Notes: generated from the sequence alone by a model not told the origin. DNA of 43,204 nt from JAVBSX01 sp051660685 (GCA_051660685.1 JBOFQB010000038.1:1-43204); one strand, 5' to 3'; positions 1-8,721 are shown, counted from the stretch's first letter. Numbers and translations: made by a program.

Positions 1-13
1 TTTTCATTTTTGA

Positions 14-85
14 ACCACGAAAATCACAAAAAACACGAAAACCTCACAAAATACCGTTTTTCGTGTCTTTCGTGTATTTCGTGGT
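14..85. repeat. Dispersed TTTCGTG/CACGAAA inverted repeat, copy 1
   Basis: The left arm holds CCACGAAA and CACAAAAAACACGAAA; the right arm holds TTTCGTGTATTTCGTGG, so the two arms are imperfect inverted copies around a short AT-rich centre. A second copy lies at about 4645-4708. No coding capacity is seen. It looks like an intergenic dispersed repeat able to form a hairpin. Confidence 0.65.
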
Positions 86-615
86 AAAAACATATCCGTC
101 CAACACGGCTCGGTTCAAAGCGCAAAACCAAACTTGTTAGCGGACTGCCTCCTCCCCTATCCCCCAACCCCTACTGTATCATTTCGCTGCATCAAAATAA
201 CACACATTGCGTTATTGTGCAACATCAGTTTCAACAAATAATCAATCAACTGTGACGAATCGTCAGAGGTGGGCCATTTTTTTCAAAAAATTTTTCGCTT
301 GAAAATCCTTGTTTTTTAGGAACTTACAATTCTTATTGGAAAAAAAACAAAAAATTTTCCAAATAGAGCCAAAACAAAATCTTTTTGGCGCGCAACGTGC
401 GGATAGAGAGATATAGAAAGGCGGATGACGTGTACAAATTGTTGTCATTCGCAAACAAAACTTACCTCAATCTTTTACAGGAGCACATTACCAAAAGGTG
501 TTAGTCGTTAAAGACTGACGAATCGGAAAAATCATACCCGGAAAAAAGGGTCACGTTCCCGGCCAAACCGGTTTAGAGTTTTTTTTGAAAATTGTGGTTT
601 TTTTTGGAAAAACCA
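86..615. other. Intergenic stretch with no gene recognised
   Basis: No convincing reading frame is seen on either strand. A C-rich run near 148-175 resembles the GGGATAGGG repeat family found further along, on the opposite strand. Positions 280-370 are strongly A/T-rich, with long A and T runs. The 63-codon minus-strand frame at 263-454 has the composition of this AT-rich spacer and was not accepted. Confidence 0.5.
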
Positions 616-644
616 TTGACAACCCGTCAGATTCGGTGTATCAT
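616..644 (+). promoter_or_regulatory. Sigma70-type promoter of the PEP-CTERM genes
   Basis: A perfect -35 TTGACA at 616-621 and a -10 TATCAT at 639-644 are separated by exactly 17 bases. The expected transcription start is near 651, leaving a leader of about 135 bases before the ATG at 786. This placement also argues against the longer in-frame start at 585, which would lie upstream of the transcript. Confidence 0.75.
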
Positions 645-785
645 GCAGATTGTAGGGTATCAATTGAGTTGCCCTATATGACTTTGGACGGGGCTATATC
701 TGGGTTAAAACGTTGGTTTTTTATGTACCTAACACGCAAGGTACAGTTTGTTCACCAAGTTTTCCATAGAAAGGAAAAAAGAGGT

Positions 786-1673
786 ATGAGAAGATTTACT
801 TTAGTGGCACTTTTGTTGGTGCTGGTGTGCGGAACGACATTCGCACAGAATTGGGCTACGATGGGGGACACCGCAGTTGATCCTGGAAACACGATCACCT
901 TCCGTTTTGCTCCGACCGAGGTTGGGATCAAGATTGATGTCTTTTTCCGCGATAAGAACGGAGACGATGTCATGCCGATGATGAACATGGATCTGCCCAT
1001 TCAAATTGGCGAGAACTATGTTACGGGCATGGGCGACATGTGCATCCCCTTTGGTTTGACCTACTCCGGCGGAACTCAGATGGGTTTCTCTGTGTTTGTT
1101 GCTGACTTGGTTGGTGAGGACCTTTCTGATTCCATTGATTCACCGATCAATATTGCCGACTTCCTTGGAGACATTACCTATATGGCCTTCAGCGGCAAAG
1201 GAATGGGACCGAACGACGGCGAATGGTACGAAGCTGACCCCGAAAAAGCCAACACGATGCTCGGTGGTCCGGTTCTCTGGTCGATCAATGTCGGTGGTAC
1301 GTTTAACTCAAATCCGTCTCTCGGAGATCCGCAGTTCGATATGGATGGCGGAACTTGGATTGGTTACTCGAATCCCATGACGGACGTCTACCCATGGCTC
1401 AACTTTGGTAATCTCACCGAAGAGGACGAATGGCTGGGCGAAAGTTTTTACGGCAGAACGGTCTACACCCAGGACATGCCTGCGGTTATGCTCAGCCAGG
1501 GTGAGTTGTTCCGTATCGTTGGTGCCCTTGCAATGCCGATTGGTTGGGAATATGTCGAAATCACCGTCGGTGGTCGTGACATTCCATTCACTGCTACCCC
1601 CGAACCCGCTACGCTTCTCCTCCTCGGAGTCGCCGCTGCTGGTATCCCGATGATTCGTCGTCGGAAAAAGTAA
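786..1673 (+). CDS. PEP-CTERM sorting-signal protein, exported
   Basis: The protein has 295 residues from this ATG, which follows a purine-rich AAGGAAAAAAGAGG site and begins a clear signal peptide (charged MRR, hydrophobic core, TFAQ cleavage region). The C-terminus is a classic PEP-CTERM tail: PEPAT, a hydrophobic LLLLGVAAAGIPM helix and a basic RRRKK end. In this family the tail is recognised by an exosortase, which cleaves it and releases or anchors the protein at the surface; no exosortase is seen in the window. The middle is rich in Gly, Asp, Met and Trp and shows no domain I recognise. A frame extending upstream to 585 is open but lies before the predicted transcription start. It forms a tandem pair with the next gene, which has a nearly identical tail. 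Confidence 0.85.
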   Translation: MRRFTLVALLLVLVCGTTFAQNWATMGDTAVDPGNTITFRFAPTEVGIKIDVFFRDKNGDDVMPMMNMDLPIQIGENYVTGMGDMCIPFGLTYSGGTQMGFSVFVADLVGEDLSDSIDSPINIADFLGDITYMAFSGKGMGPNDGEWYEADPEKANTMLGGPVLWSINVGGTFNSNPSLGDPQFDMDGGTWIGYSNPMTDVYPWLNFGNLTEEDEWLGESFYGRTVYTQDMPAVMLSQGELFRIVGALAMPIGWEYVEITVGGRDIPFTATPEPATLLLLGVAAAGIPMIRRRKK

Positions 1674-1817
1674 GTTCGCTTACAAGTAACAATTCATTTT
1701 TACAAAAAAACACATTTTACACGATTATTTCCTAACAGAGGTCTTTGGTGTTTTCTATCCAAAGATTCAACCTGTCACGAAAGAATTTCACAAAACATTA
1801 CGAAAGGAACACACGTT

Positions 1818-2837
1818 ATGAAAAAGATTATTGCAACTTTGTTGGTGCTCGCTGTTGCGACTGTTGCGAATGCCCAAATTGTTAACACAGGTTATACCAA
1901 CCTGCAGAAGAGCATGAATAATGCCAGTGCTGACAAGAATGGCCACACACCAAACGTCATTCGTCCGGCCATTACCGAACGAGCCGATTTGGGAGCCGCC
2001 TATACCTTCGGGGAAGAGGCTTACAACCTGACGGGCAACTACGGTACCTACATGACATTCAAATTGGGTCCGCTCTCCGATGCCAATGGTAAGGGTGTAT
2101 CGATTCGTATGAACTTCTGGAATGCTGATGGCACTCCATGTGAAGTTGATCTCGAAAAGAACGGCAGCCTTTCCAGCGAAATTAACCTTGACGCTTCGGG
2201 TCTGGGTTTTGACAGCACACTCGGCTCGACTTTGAGCTTTGGTATGGTCTTGGGCAACGATTTGATTTACTATGTTATCAATGGAACGCCCTACGGTCTT
2301 GCTAGCGTTAATGAGCAAGGGACTGCAGATGCTGATGCGTGGAGTGCTATCGGCGGATTCGTTGATTATTTCGCCATCAGTGGTTCGGGCCAGGTCAAGT
2401 TGTCGGGTAGCACGCTCAACAGCGCAGATCACGGTGATATCCGAACCGGCGGTTTCTCCATCGGTGCTGGTTCAGTTGCTCGCGTTGAAGGTGGCTATGT
2501 CAAGTCCTTCTCGAACATGACACAGCTCCGAGGTTTTGAAGGTGCAACCCAACGTTGGGCTGGAACGATTGACTTTAACTCCACCGGAAGTGGTGGGATG
2601 AAGCAGACCACATGGTCTTCGGGTGCCTTGGTCTACAACCAAGAAACGGGTATGTCAATGCTCGGTGGTCTTTCGGCAGGTGCCATCCTCTTTGGAAGCT
2701 GGAACAATGGTACGTTCACCTTTGGTACGTTTGAACGAGTTCCCCCACCGCCGGTCACTCCCGAACCGGCCACCTTGTTGCTCCTCGGCTGTGCCGCCGC
2801 TGGACTTCCTTTGGTCCGACGTTTCCGTCGCAAATAA
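1818..2837 (+). CDS. PEP-CTERM sorting-signal protein, exported (second of pair)
   Basis: The protein has 339 residues. An ATG behind a GAAAGGAA site begins a signal peptide (MKK, hydrophobic core, VANAQ). The C-terminus reads TPEPATLLLLGCAAAGLPLV followed by RRFRRK, a PEP-CTERM exosortase signal almost matching that of the upstream gene. The body is rich in Gly, Ser, Thr and Asn, as expected for a secreted beta-rich protein; the stretch around residues 60-280 loosely resembles extracellular carbohydrate-associated folds, but no family is assigned. It lies 144 bases after the first gene with no strong terminator between, so one transcript from the promoter at 616 is likely, ending at the terminator at 2883-2915. 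Confidence 0.85.
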   Translation: MKKIIATLLVLAVATVANAQIVNTGYTNLQKSMNNASADKNGHTPNVIRPAITERADLGAAYTFGEEAYNLTGNYGTYMTFKLGPLSDANGKGVSIRMNFWNADGTPCEVDLEKNGSLSSEINLDASGLGFDSTLGSTLSFGMVLGNDLIYYVINGTPYGLASVNEQGTADADAWSAIGGFVDYFAISGSGQVKLSGSTLNSADHGDIRTGGFSIGAGSVARVEGGYVKSFSNMTQLRGFEGATQRWAGTIDFNSTGSGGMKQTTWSSGALVYNQETGMSMLGGLSAGAILFGSWNNGTFTFGTFERVPPPPVTPEPATLLLLGCAAAGLPLVRRFRRK

Positions 2838-2882
2838 GTTAAAGGTTTGATTTCGAGAACCTTTTGTTGAAAATAGCAAGTG

Positions 2883-2915
2883 AAACGGTGAGTTTAACGA
2901 CTCACCGTTTTTTTT
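2883..2915 (+). terminator. Rho-independent terminator after the PEP-CTERM pair
   Basis: An 11-bp perfect stem (2883-2893 with 2900-2910, AAACGGTGAGT/ACTCACCGTTT) with a 6-base loop runs into a T tract through 2915. It lies 45 bases after the stop codon at 2837. Confidence 0.9.
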
Positions 2916-2930
2916 CGTTGACGGGATATT

Positions 2931-3148
2931 TAGCCCGGCGTAAGCCGGGTTTCAAACGCCGTTAGGCGTTTCAGAATGGTAGCAGAAACGGAAAAAAAAT
3001 GATTTTGAACCCCGTCGGGGTTCCACAAATTGTTCAAAGAGACCATTCGGAAACCCCGACGGGGTTTGTATCTATCTAACAATCGTTTGCTACCATTCGA
3101 CAATCCCTACGGGATTGAGGAAAGAAACGTCCGGCTTGCGCCGGGCTA
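2931..3148. repeat. Nested palindromic intergenic element
   Basis: The outer ends are inverted copies: TAGCCCGGCGTAAGCCGG at 2931-2948 and CCGGCTTGCGCCGGGCTA at 3131-3148. Inside them GAATGGTAGC (2974-2983) is inverted as GCTACCATTC (3089-3098). Five further small hairpins are present: AAACGCC/GGCGTTT near 2954-2971, GAACCCCGTCGGGGTTC at 3007-3023, AAACCCCGACGGGGTTT at 3051-3067, CAATCCCTACGGGATTG at 3101-3117, and the ends themselves. It fills the gap between the converging genes at 2837 and 3174. No protein is encoded. Confidence 0.8.
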
Positions 3149-3173
3149 AGTAGATAAGTAGAGGGGGGTGATG

Positions 3174-4565
3174 TTAAACGGATGAACCGGTTGCACCAAG
3201 AACGTACTTATTGGCAATCGTTATGCCACTGATGATTGCGCCAATGATCCCAACTAAGCCTTGATCGGTCCCGCAAAGAAACAGATTCTCAAGCGGCGTT
3301 CGCCCATCATACTTCTTCTCAGGAGCCCCGTAAATCGCCCCATTCTCCTTGCCCGTAAAACGACGAATCGTAAGCGGCGTAAACATGTCCGTCGCAATCA
3401 CCCGTTCACGGAAATCAGGAACAAAACGGATTGCCGATTCAAGAATTTTTTCATACCACTTTTCTTTTTCAAGACGATACAAGGGGGTGTCGAGCTTGGA
3501 CCAATGATCGAAATTCGCAAGCGTCGTAATCCGAATCATCCCCTCTCCAAGAGGTTCGTCATAATCAAAATTGTTCGGCGAACAAATCACCCCACTTCTC
3601 AAATCAACCAGCGAATCGGGCTTTTCATAAGAAAAACGGTCCGAATCATTGAAAAAAACAACCGTTCGGTCATGCCCCAACTGTTTAGGGTCCTGATCCA
3701 ATACACTGATCGTCTCAACAAACGCCAATTGTCCAGCTTCGGTCGGGACAATCGAGTTCGGCTCATCACAAAGCCGCATTGTCTCACACCAACCGGCGGA
3801 AGAAAGAAAATTTTTGGCCCTCAGTTCCGTTCCGTCGTTTAAGAGGATTTTCTCAACGCGACCGTTGTGCGACAGAATACGGTCAACCCCGGTTTTCAGA
3901 CGAAGTTCCCCGCCAAGGGCCTTGAATTTCTGGAAAAGTTTCTTAAGGAGCAAACGTATCCCGGAAAAAGGTCGGGCAAACCCTTCTAAAAAAATGGAAC
4001 GAAACATGATACAGAATTGTCCGAAATCCATGTCCCGCTCTTTTGCCCCTCCATAATAGAGGAGCGGACAAAAGATCATGTCTTGCAGAAGGGGATCGGA
4101 AATATGCCGGGCGACGAAACATCGGGCACTTCCGGCGTACTTTTCATCACCAATCTGATCGTAACCAATCAACTCGGAGACCATTTTTCTCAAACCATCG
4201 ATTTGGTTTGGAAAATAGCGACGTACTTCGGACTCGAAGAGTTCAAAGTTGTTGCTAAAACAGAGACGAACGCCGGGAAAAGCAATGGAGGAGCCGATTT
4301 GGGGGAACAGACCGAGATCGTCCCAGGTCAACCGCAAATGCCGCATCAACCGGCTCAGCGGTCCGACTTTTGAACCGCGAGGAACATAGTTTGTCAACGC
4401 ATGTAGACCGACATCGTAGTTTCTCGAACCCAATCGGTAAAACGAGTTCAAACCGCCAATCGTGTTGTGTCGTTCAAGAATACACACACGTTGATTATAG
4501 TGGGCTAAACGAATACCGGCTGCTAAACCGGACATCCCTGCTCCGATAATAACACTGTCGTACAT
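3174..4565 (-). CDS. FAD-dependent desaturase/isomerase-like oxidoreductase (CrtI/CrtISO/RetSat family)
   Basis: The protein has 463 residues. The N-terminus is a Rossmann FAD-binding site, VIIGAGMSGLAAGIRLA (about residues 5-21), followed by the ILERHNTIGG segment typical of phytoene desaturases, carotenoid isomerases and retinol saturases. The C-terminus carries the family's closing FAD motif, LFLCGTDQGLVGIIGAIISG (about residues 432-451). Members reduce, oxidise or isomerise polyene chains. The nearest upstream gene on the same strand is an acyl carrier protein, 215 bases away, so the substrate may be an ACP-bound or lipid-derived polyene rather than a free carotenoid; this is inference. 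No phytoene synthase or other carotenoid gene is present in the window. The exact substrate cannot be read from the sequence. Confidence 0.8.
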   Translation of the reverse strand: MYDSVIIGAGMSGLAAGIRLAHYNQRVCILERHNTIGGLNSFYRLGSRNYDVGLHALTNYVPRGSKVGPLSRLMRHLRLTWDDLGLFPQIGSSIAFPGVRLCFSNNFELFESEVRRYFPNQIDGLRKMVSELIGYDQIGDEKYAGSARCFVARHISDPLLQDMIFCPLLYYGGAKERDMDFGQFCIMFRSIFLEGFARPFSGIRLLLKKLFQKFKALGGELRLKTGVDRILSHNGRVEKILLNDGTELRAKNFLSSAGWCETMRLCDEPNSIVPTEAGQLAFVETISVLDQDPKQLGHDRTVVFFNDSDRFSYEKPDSLVDLRSGVICSPNNFDYDEPLGEGMIRITTLANFDHWSKLDTPLYRLEKEKWYEKILESAIRFVPDFRERVIATDMFTPLTIRRFTGKENGAIYGAPEKKYDGRTPLENLFLCGTDQGLVGIIGAIISGITIANKYVLGATGSSV

Positions 4566-4644
4566 TGTCCGAACTCCCTTCGTTACATTTTTAGGTCAAC
4601 AGAAGTATCTGCGTATAAATAACGGATACCTTTTCATTTGTTCC

Positions 4645-4708
4645 TTTCGTGATTTTCGTGTTTTTAGTGGTTCTCCTATGCCACGAAATACACAAAAAAC
4701 ACGAAAGA
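4645..4708. repeat. Dispersed TTTCGTG/CACGAAA inverted repeat, copy 2
   Basis: The left arm CTTTCGTGATTTTCGTG...AGTGG and the right arm CCACGAAATACAC...CACGAAAG are imperfect inverted copies, the same family as at 14-85. It sits between the ACP gene and the flavoprotein gene, so it would be transcribed within their common message if they form an operon. Confidence 0.65.
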
Positions 4709-4780
4709 AATACAAAACTATTATCAATTGTGAATTCGCAAGTTAGATAGGTTATTTAAGCGCAGACACGAAGAACCTTC

Positions 4781-5032
4781 TTACGCTTTTTCCAACAACG
4801 GGAGGAGATATTCAATCGTGCTGTTCATCGTGTCTAACTTTGGAAAATCAGTCTCTGGTATCTGAACTCGATACCGTTTGCGAAGCTCCAGAACAATGTC
4901 CAGCAAATCCATACTGTCCATGCTGAACTGTTCACGAAAAGAAACATCATCCTGCATGCCCGCATAATCCTCGTCTGGATTGATGTCCGTCAAAATTGCG
5001 ATCACCGCTTCCTTAATTTCAGGTCCCGTCAT
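4781..5032 (-). CDS. Acyl carrier protein, free-standing
   Basis: The protein has 83 residues, the usual ACP length. It has the four-helix acidic composition and the phosphopantetheine attachment site MDSMDLLDIVLEL, whose first Ser (about residue 39) carries the prosthetic group in the family; Met replaces the more common Leu after it. An AAGGGA site precedes the ATG. It is followed on the same strand by the CrtI-like flavoprotein. It is not next to fatty-acid synthesis genes such as fabD, fabG or fabF, so it is more likely a dedicated carrier for a special acyl chain than the housekeeping AcpP, though that cannot be proved here. A small hairpin AACCTC/GAGGTT lies in its leader near 5068-5085. 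Confidence 0.85.
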   Translation of the reverse strand: MTGPEIKEAVIAILTDINPDEDYAGMQDDVSFREQFSMDSMDLLDIVLELRKRYRVQIPETDFPKLDTMNSTIEYLLPLLEKA

Positions 5033-5296
5033 TGATTGTTTCCCTTAGTATTTTTCAAAAGGCAGAAACCTCTGAGCGAGGTTCCACTCATTTCACTTCT
5101 ATCTACACCATTATCAATTTTTTTCGCTCCGTGTCGAGTAGGAAATCCCGAAAATTTTCCAATTCTTGATAAAAAATTTCACAATCGTCATCTTTCGGCC
5201 AATCCGTAAAACTGCGTACCTTCTCGCCTTCTATTCGTTATAACCCGAAAAAACACTTTTTTCGCTCCATTTCCACAAAAAAAAGGCGTTTTTTTC

Positions 5297-5324
5297 TTGC
5301 CCCCTAAAAAAATCACGCTACACT
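5297..5324 (+). promoter_or_regulatory. Possible promoter of the chemotaxis receptor gene
   Basis: TTGCCC at 5297-5302 and TACACT at 5319-5324 are separated by 16 bases. The expected start of transcription, near 5331, lies downstream of the possible GTG start at 5325, which supports the ATG at 5415 as the true start. Confidence 0.45.
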
Positions 5325-5414
5325 GTGAGCTACCTTTATCGTAGACTGCACAATAAAGCAGCCTTTGTTGACATTGGCGACTTTCGGAACGGCCCTTTAA
5401 CTTTCCTTTATACC

Positions 5415-8117
5415 ATGACTCTCGGCAAAAAACTGTTGTTCGGCTTTGGTCTTACCGTTTTACTCGCGCTCGCCGTTGCTCTGGTTGCGTGCTTGGGACT
5501 GAATAATTTTTCCCGTTCACTGGGGACGATAGAGTCCACACTGAAAGTTTCCAACGACGTCAATCTTGCCCAGGAATTCACGACGGAATCGCTGAATTGC
5601 ATTATCAATCTTCAGGCAGATGCCAATGCCGATTGGGATGTCAAAGCAATTGACGCTAATAAAACGGCTTTGCAACATGCCCAGAATGCTCTTGGTTCGG
5701 CCAATTCACCAGAAATAAAAAGCAAGATTCAAGAAGTCATCAATGCCATAAAAACGGCGCAAGATGCCGTTAGTGTGTTCAATACGCAAATCAAAACCGT
5801 TCGAGAGGGAGCGACTGCGAGGTCTAATGCTGGAAATGAGACGGAAACGGCTTTTACAAAATACTTAGACGCCATACAGAGTACGCTTGTGCAAGTTCCG
5901 GCTCCAACGGAAGGGGTCAAAACCATTCCGTATGACATCGTTGACCGGACTTGGAAACTTCAGGGAGCATTGTCGCAATTTGAATCAATCCGTCGTTATA
6001 CCCGGGATTATCTTGGCGAAAATGACGCGACGAAACGTCAAGAGATTGGCGAACGGTTCAAAAAGGCTGCTAATAACATTGTTGATGTTCTGACCGATTT
6101 GGTCAAAAACGTCCCGGACAGCGAAAAAGGGCTTTCTCAGACGATTCTGGACAAGATGAAACTCTGGAGTAATCTGGTCAGCGACTATATGTCCAAAGTG
6201 GAACTGCAATATCAGGCGAACACGCAACAAGGTAATGCAATTGAGACGGCCGTTAATCTGGAAAAGGACTTGCTCGCATTAGTTGAACAGGAAGTGGTTC
6301 ACAATGTCGGTGCTGCTAAAACAGTTGGCAAAACGATGCAATTTTCACTGTACTTTGCAGCCGGTCTGGTTCTTCTCATTGGATGTGGAACAGCTGTCTA
6401 TATTACCCGCAATATAACTTCGGGAACCAAAGTCGTCGCCCAAATTTTGACCGCGCTTGCCCAAGAAGGTGATGTCAACACCTCTCTCGATTCTCACCTG
6501 TTGAAACGACATGATGAAATTGGCGATGTTCTTCGGGCAACAGATCGGGTTGTCCGGGAATTTCAGGCGGTTGCCCAAATTGCGGGAGAATTGGCAGATG
6601 GAAACTGGACCGTCCATGTTCGGCCTAAGAGTGAAAAGGACGTGATGAACCTGAGTCTTCTTCAGATGTTGGATCGGGTCAACAATGCGCTGCATGATGT
6701 TCATAATTCGGTTGGACAGATTGCAGCAGGTGCAGGAGAGGTTGCGACTGCGAGTGATGCTCTTTCGCAAGGGGCGACGCAAACAGCAGCGAGTCTTGAA
6801 GAGATTTCGGCGACAATGGGGGAAATGGGGAATCAGACGAATCTGAATGCGAAAAATGCAAGTGAAGCGAATCATCTCGCGCAGCAAACGAATGAAGCGG
6901 CGAAAAGTGGTCAGATGATGATGGACAAAATGGTTCTGTCGATGCAATCGATCACTCAACATGCGGCTGATGTTCAGAAAGTGATAAAGGTGATTGACGA
7001 CATTTCCTTCCAGACGAATCTGTTAGCATTGAATGCTGCTGTTGAAGCGGCAAGAGCGGGCGTTCACGGAAAAGGATTTGCGGTTGTTGCCGAAGAAGTT
7101 CGCAACCTTGCAGCACGTTGTGCAAAAGCAGCGGGAGAAACCTCACAGATGATTGAGCAGAATAATCATCAGATACAGAGCGGGGCGGACATTGCGAAGC
7201 AGACGGCGGAGACGCTGACGACGATTCTGGGATATTTGGGGCAGACGACGGGTTTGATTGGGGAGATTGCAACAGCAAGTCATGGTCAGGCAGATGGAGT
7301 TTCGCAGGTTTCACTTGCGTTACATCAGATTGATTCGGTCACACAACAGAATACGGCGAGTGCTGAAGAAACGGCGAGTGTTGCGAATCAGATGAGTTCG
7401 CAGGTCTCGACGTTGCGCGGTTTGGTTGGGCAGTTCAAACTTCGTTCTTCAAAGGAGCTGATGTCGGTTTCAACCTCGAAGGTCCAACGGAATGTCATGG
7501 AATCGAAACAAGCGTCAACATCGCCAATCGCTGAGAAACGGGGCGAAATGGGCAAGAACGAGAAAATGGTGGGAACGATTACAAAACCGGTTGAAAAGCA
7601 AGTTGTTTCTCAAAAGACGGAACCAACTTGGAACACAGGTCCGTCAAAAGCCGTATCTTCGACTTCTCAAAAGTCAACATTGGTTGGGAGCCGACCAACG
7701 AGTCCGGTCAATGTGAAGACGGCGGTCAAACCAACGATTACGTCGAACTCAACGCTCTCATCTCAACAAACGATTCCGCCTAAAGCGGGGACACCTGCAA
7801 AACCGGCAACACATACCGTTTCTGCGCCGGTCCATGCAAACAACATGGGAGATATAATCATCAATCTGGACGCCGATGAAGAAGAGGGACGACCCTCGAA
7901 AGTTGCACGTTCGGCAAGTACGAGAATTGAATCACCTTTAGGACCGAAACCTAAGATTGCGGAAAAAGCGGCGACGCCGATCAAGTCGTCCGGTTCCGCC
8001 ATTTCAGACGCCGGAACAGTGACCCCCGAATCAGGTTGGGGGGGCGGTTTGTCGTCGGAATCAAAGAATCGGGAGATTACGATTGATCTGGACGACAAAG
8101 AATTTGGAAAGTTTTAA
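5415..8117 (+). CDS. Methyl-accepting chemotaxis protein with long C-terminal tail
   Basis: The protein has 900 residues from ATG 5415; a GTG at 5325 would add 30 residues before the membrane segment, but its position conflicts with the likely promoter. Order of parts: membrane helix 1 at about residues 6-28; a mostly helical periplasmic sensor domain to about 310; membrane helix 2 at 310-332 (LYFAAGLVLLIGCGTAVYI); HAMP domain at about 332-408; and a cytoplasmic signalling coiled coil at about 410-672. The signalling tip near 525-568 includes DDISFQTNLLALNAAVEAAR and GFAVVAEEVRNLA, the hallmark of receptors that bind CheW and CheA. After about 680 comes a Ser/Thr/Pro/Lys-rich, probably disordered tail of over 200 residues with two related acidic motifs, IIINLDADEEE and ITIDLDDKEF, ending in EFGKF. 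The ligand is unknown. No other che gene is in the window. Confidence 0.93.
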   Translation: MTLGKKLLFGFGLTVLLALAVALVACLGLNNFSRSLGTIESTLKVSNDVNLAQEFTTESLNCIINLQADANADWDVKAIDANKTALQHAQNALGSANSPEIKSKIQEVINAIKTAQDAVSVFNTQIKTVREGATARSNAGNETETAFTKYLDAIQSTLVQVPAPTEGVKTIPYDIVDRTWKLQGALSQFESIRRYTRDYLGENDATKRQEIGERFKKAANNIVDVLTDLVKNVPDSEKGLSQTILDKMKLWSNLVSDYMSKVELQYQANTQQGNAIETAVNLEKDLLALVEQEVVHNVGAAKTVGKTMQFSLYFAAGLVLLIGCGTAVYITRNITSGTKVVAQILTALAQEGDVNTSLDSHLLKRHDEIGDVLRATDRVVREFQAVAQIAGELADGNWTVHVRPKSEKDVMNLSLLQMLDRVNNALHDVHNSVGQIAAGAGEVATASDALSQGATQTAASLEEISATMGEMGNQTNLNAKNASEANHLAQQTNEAAKSGQMMMDKMVLSMQSITQHAADVQKVIKVIDDISFQTNLLALNAAVEAARAGVHGKGFAVVAEEVRNLAARCAKAAGETSQMIEQNNHQIQSGADIAKQTAETLTTILGYLGQTTGLIGEIATASHGQADGVSQVSLALHQIDSVTQQNTASAEETASVANQMSSQVSTLRGLVGQFKLRSSKELMSVSTSKVQRNVMESKQASTSPIAEKRGEMGKNEKMVGTITKPVEKQVVSQKTEPTWNTGPSKAVSSTSQKSTLVGSRPTSPVNVKTAVKPTITSNSTLSSQQTIPPKAGTPAKPATHTVSAPVHANNMGDIIINLDADEEEGRPSKVARSASTRIESPLGPKPKIAEKAATPIKSSGSAISDAGTVTPESGWGGGLSSESKNREITIDLDDKEFGKF

Positions 8118-8303
8118 GAGTTGGTTCAAGTATCACTCATTCTGTTTTTGCTATTCCCTATCCTCTACTATGCGGATTTTGAACTACGGTTCAATAGACT
8201 GGTTCGGCAACCGATTGAAAGACTCAAAAATCATAACCGTTCACGGATATTTTTACAAAATATAATTGAAATGGCTTATTTTTAGGGAGGAAAATGAAAT
8301 CTT

Positions 8304-8507
8304 CGCCCCAACGGGGCGCGACAAAATAGCCCAGGGTGTAGCAACAGAGCGCAGCGAAGTTGCAAACCCTGGGTCAGTGTCACAAAGAAAAATCTGCCCT
8401 GAAGGGGCAGCACAATCCGTTGTTTCGCCCTGACAGGGCGAATATTTTTTGACATTTTGACCCCGGCGGTTAAAACCGCCGTCTATTTTGTTACGCACCT
8501 TTGGTGC
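8304..8507. repeat. Cluster of short GC-rich palindromes
   Basis: Six hairpins lie in a row: CGCCCCAACGGGGCG (8304-8318); CCCAGGGT...ACCCTGGG enclosing a GCAAC/GTTGC-type inner stem (8330-8373); CTGCCCTGAAGGGGCAG (8394-8410); CGCCCTGACAGGGCG (8426-8440); GGCGGTTAAAACCGCC (8465-8480); and GCACCTTTGGTGC (8495-8507). The second resembles a unit at 41699-41732. The rest of 8118-8721 holds no gene I can support. Confidence 0.75.
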
Positions 8508-8721
8508 TGAGAATAGGACTCCAATTGTCATTTTCCGTAAACGGTTACCAAAAATCTTTATCTATTTTGCCAAAAATACATTGATTTGACAACATAGGCC
8601 TGATAATTTGAGTTCTCGAACAAGTCTAATGTCAAAAGTCAAATGTGGAAACCGGGTTGATCGGAACCATGTGAAAAAAAGGGGCAACGAACGGAAACCA
8701 AAGAACCGATTGTCCCGATTA

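Noticed and set aside
585..785. N-terminal extension of the first PEP-CTERM protein
   Set aside because: It begins upstream of the predicted promoter start, and the signal peptide starts at 786.
1743..1764. Terminator between the two PEP-CTERM genes
   Set aside because: The CTTTGG/CCAAAG hairpin is only six pairs with a 10-base loop and has no following T run.
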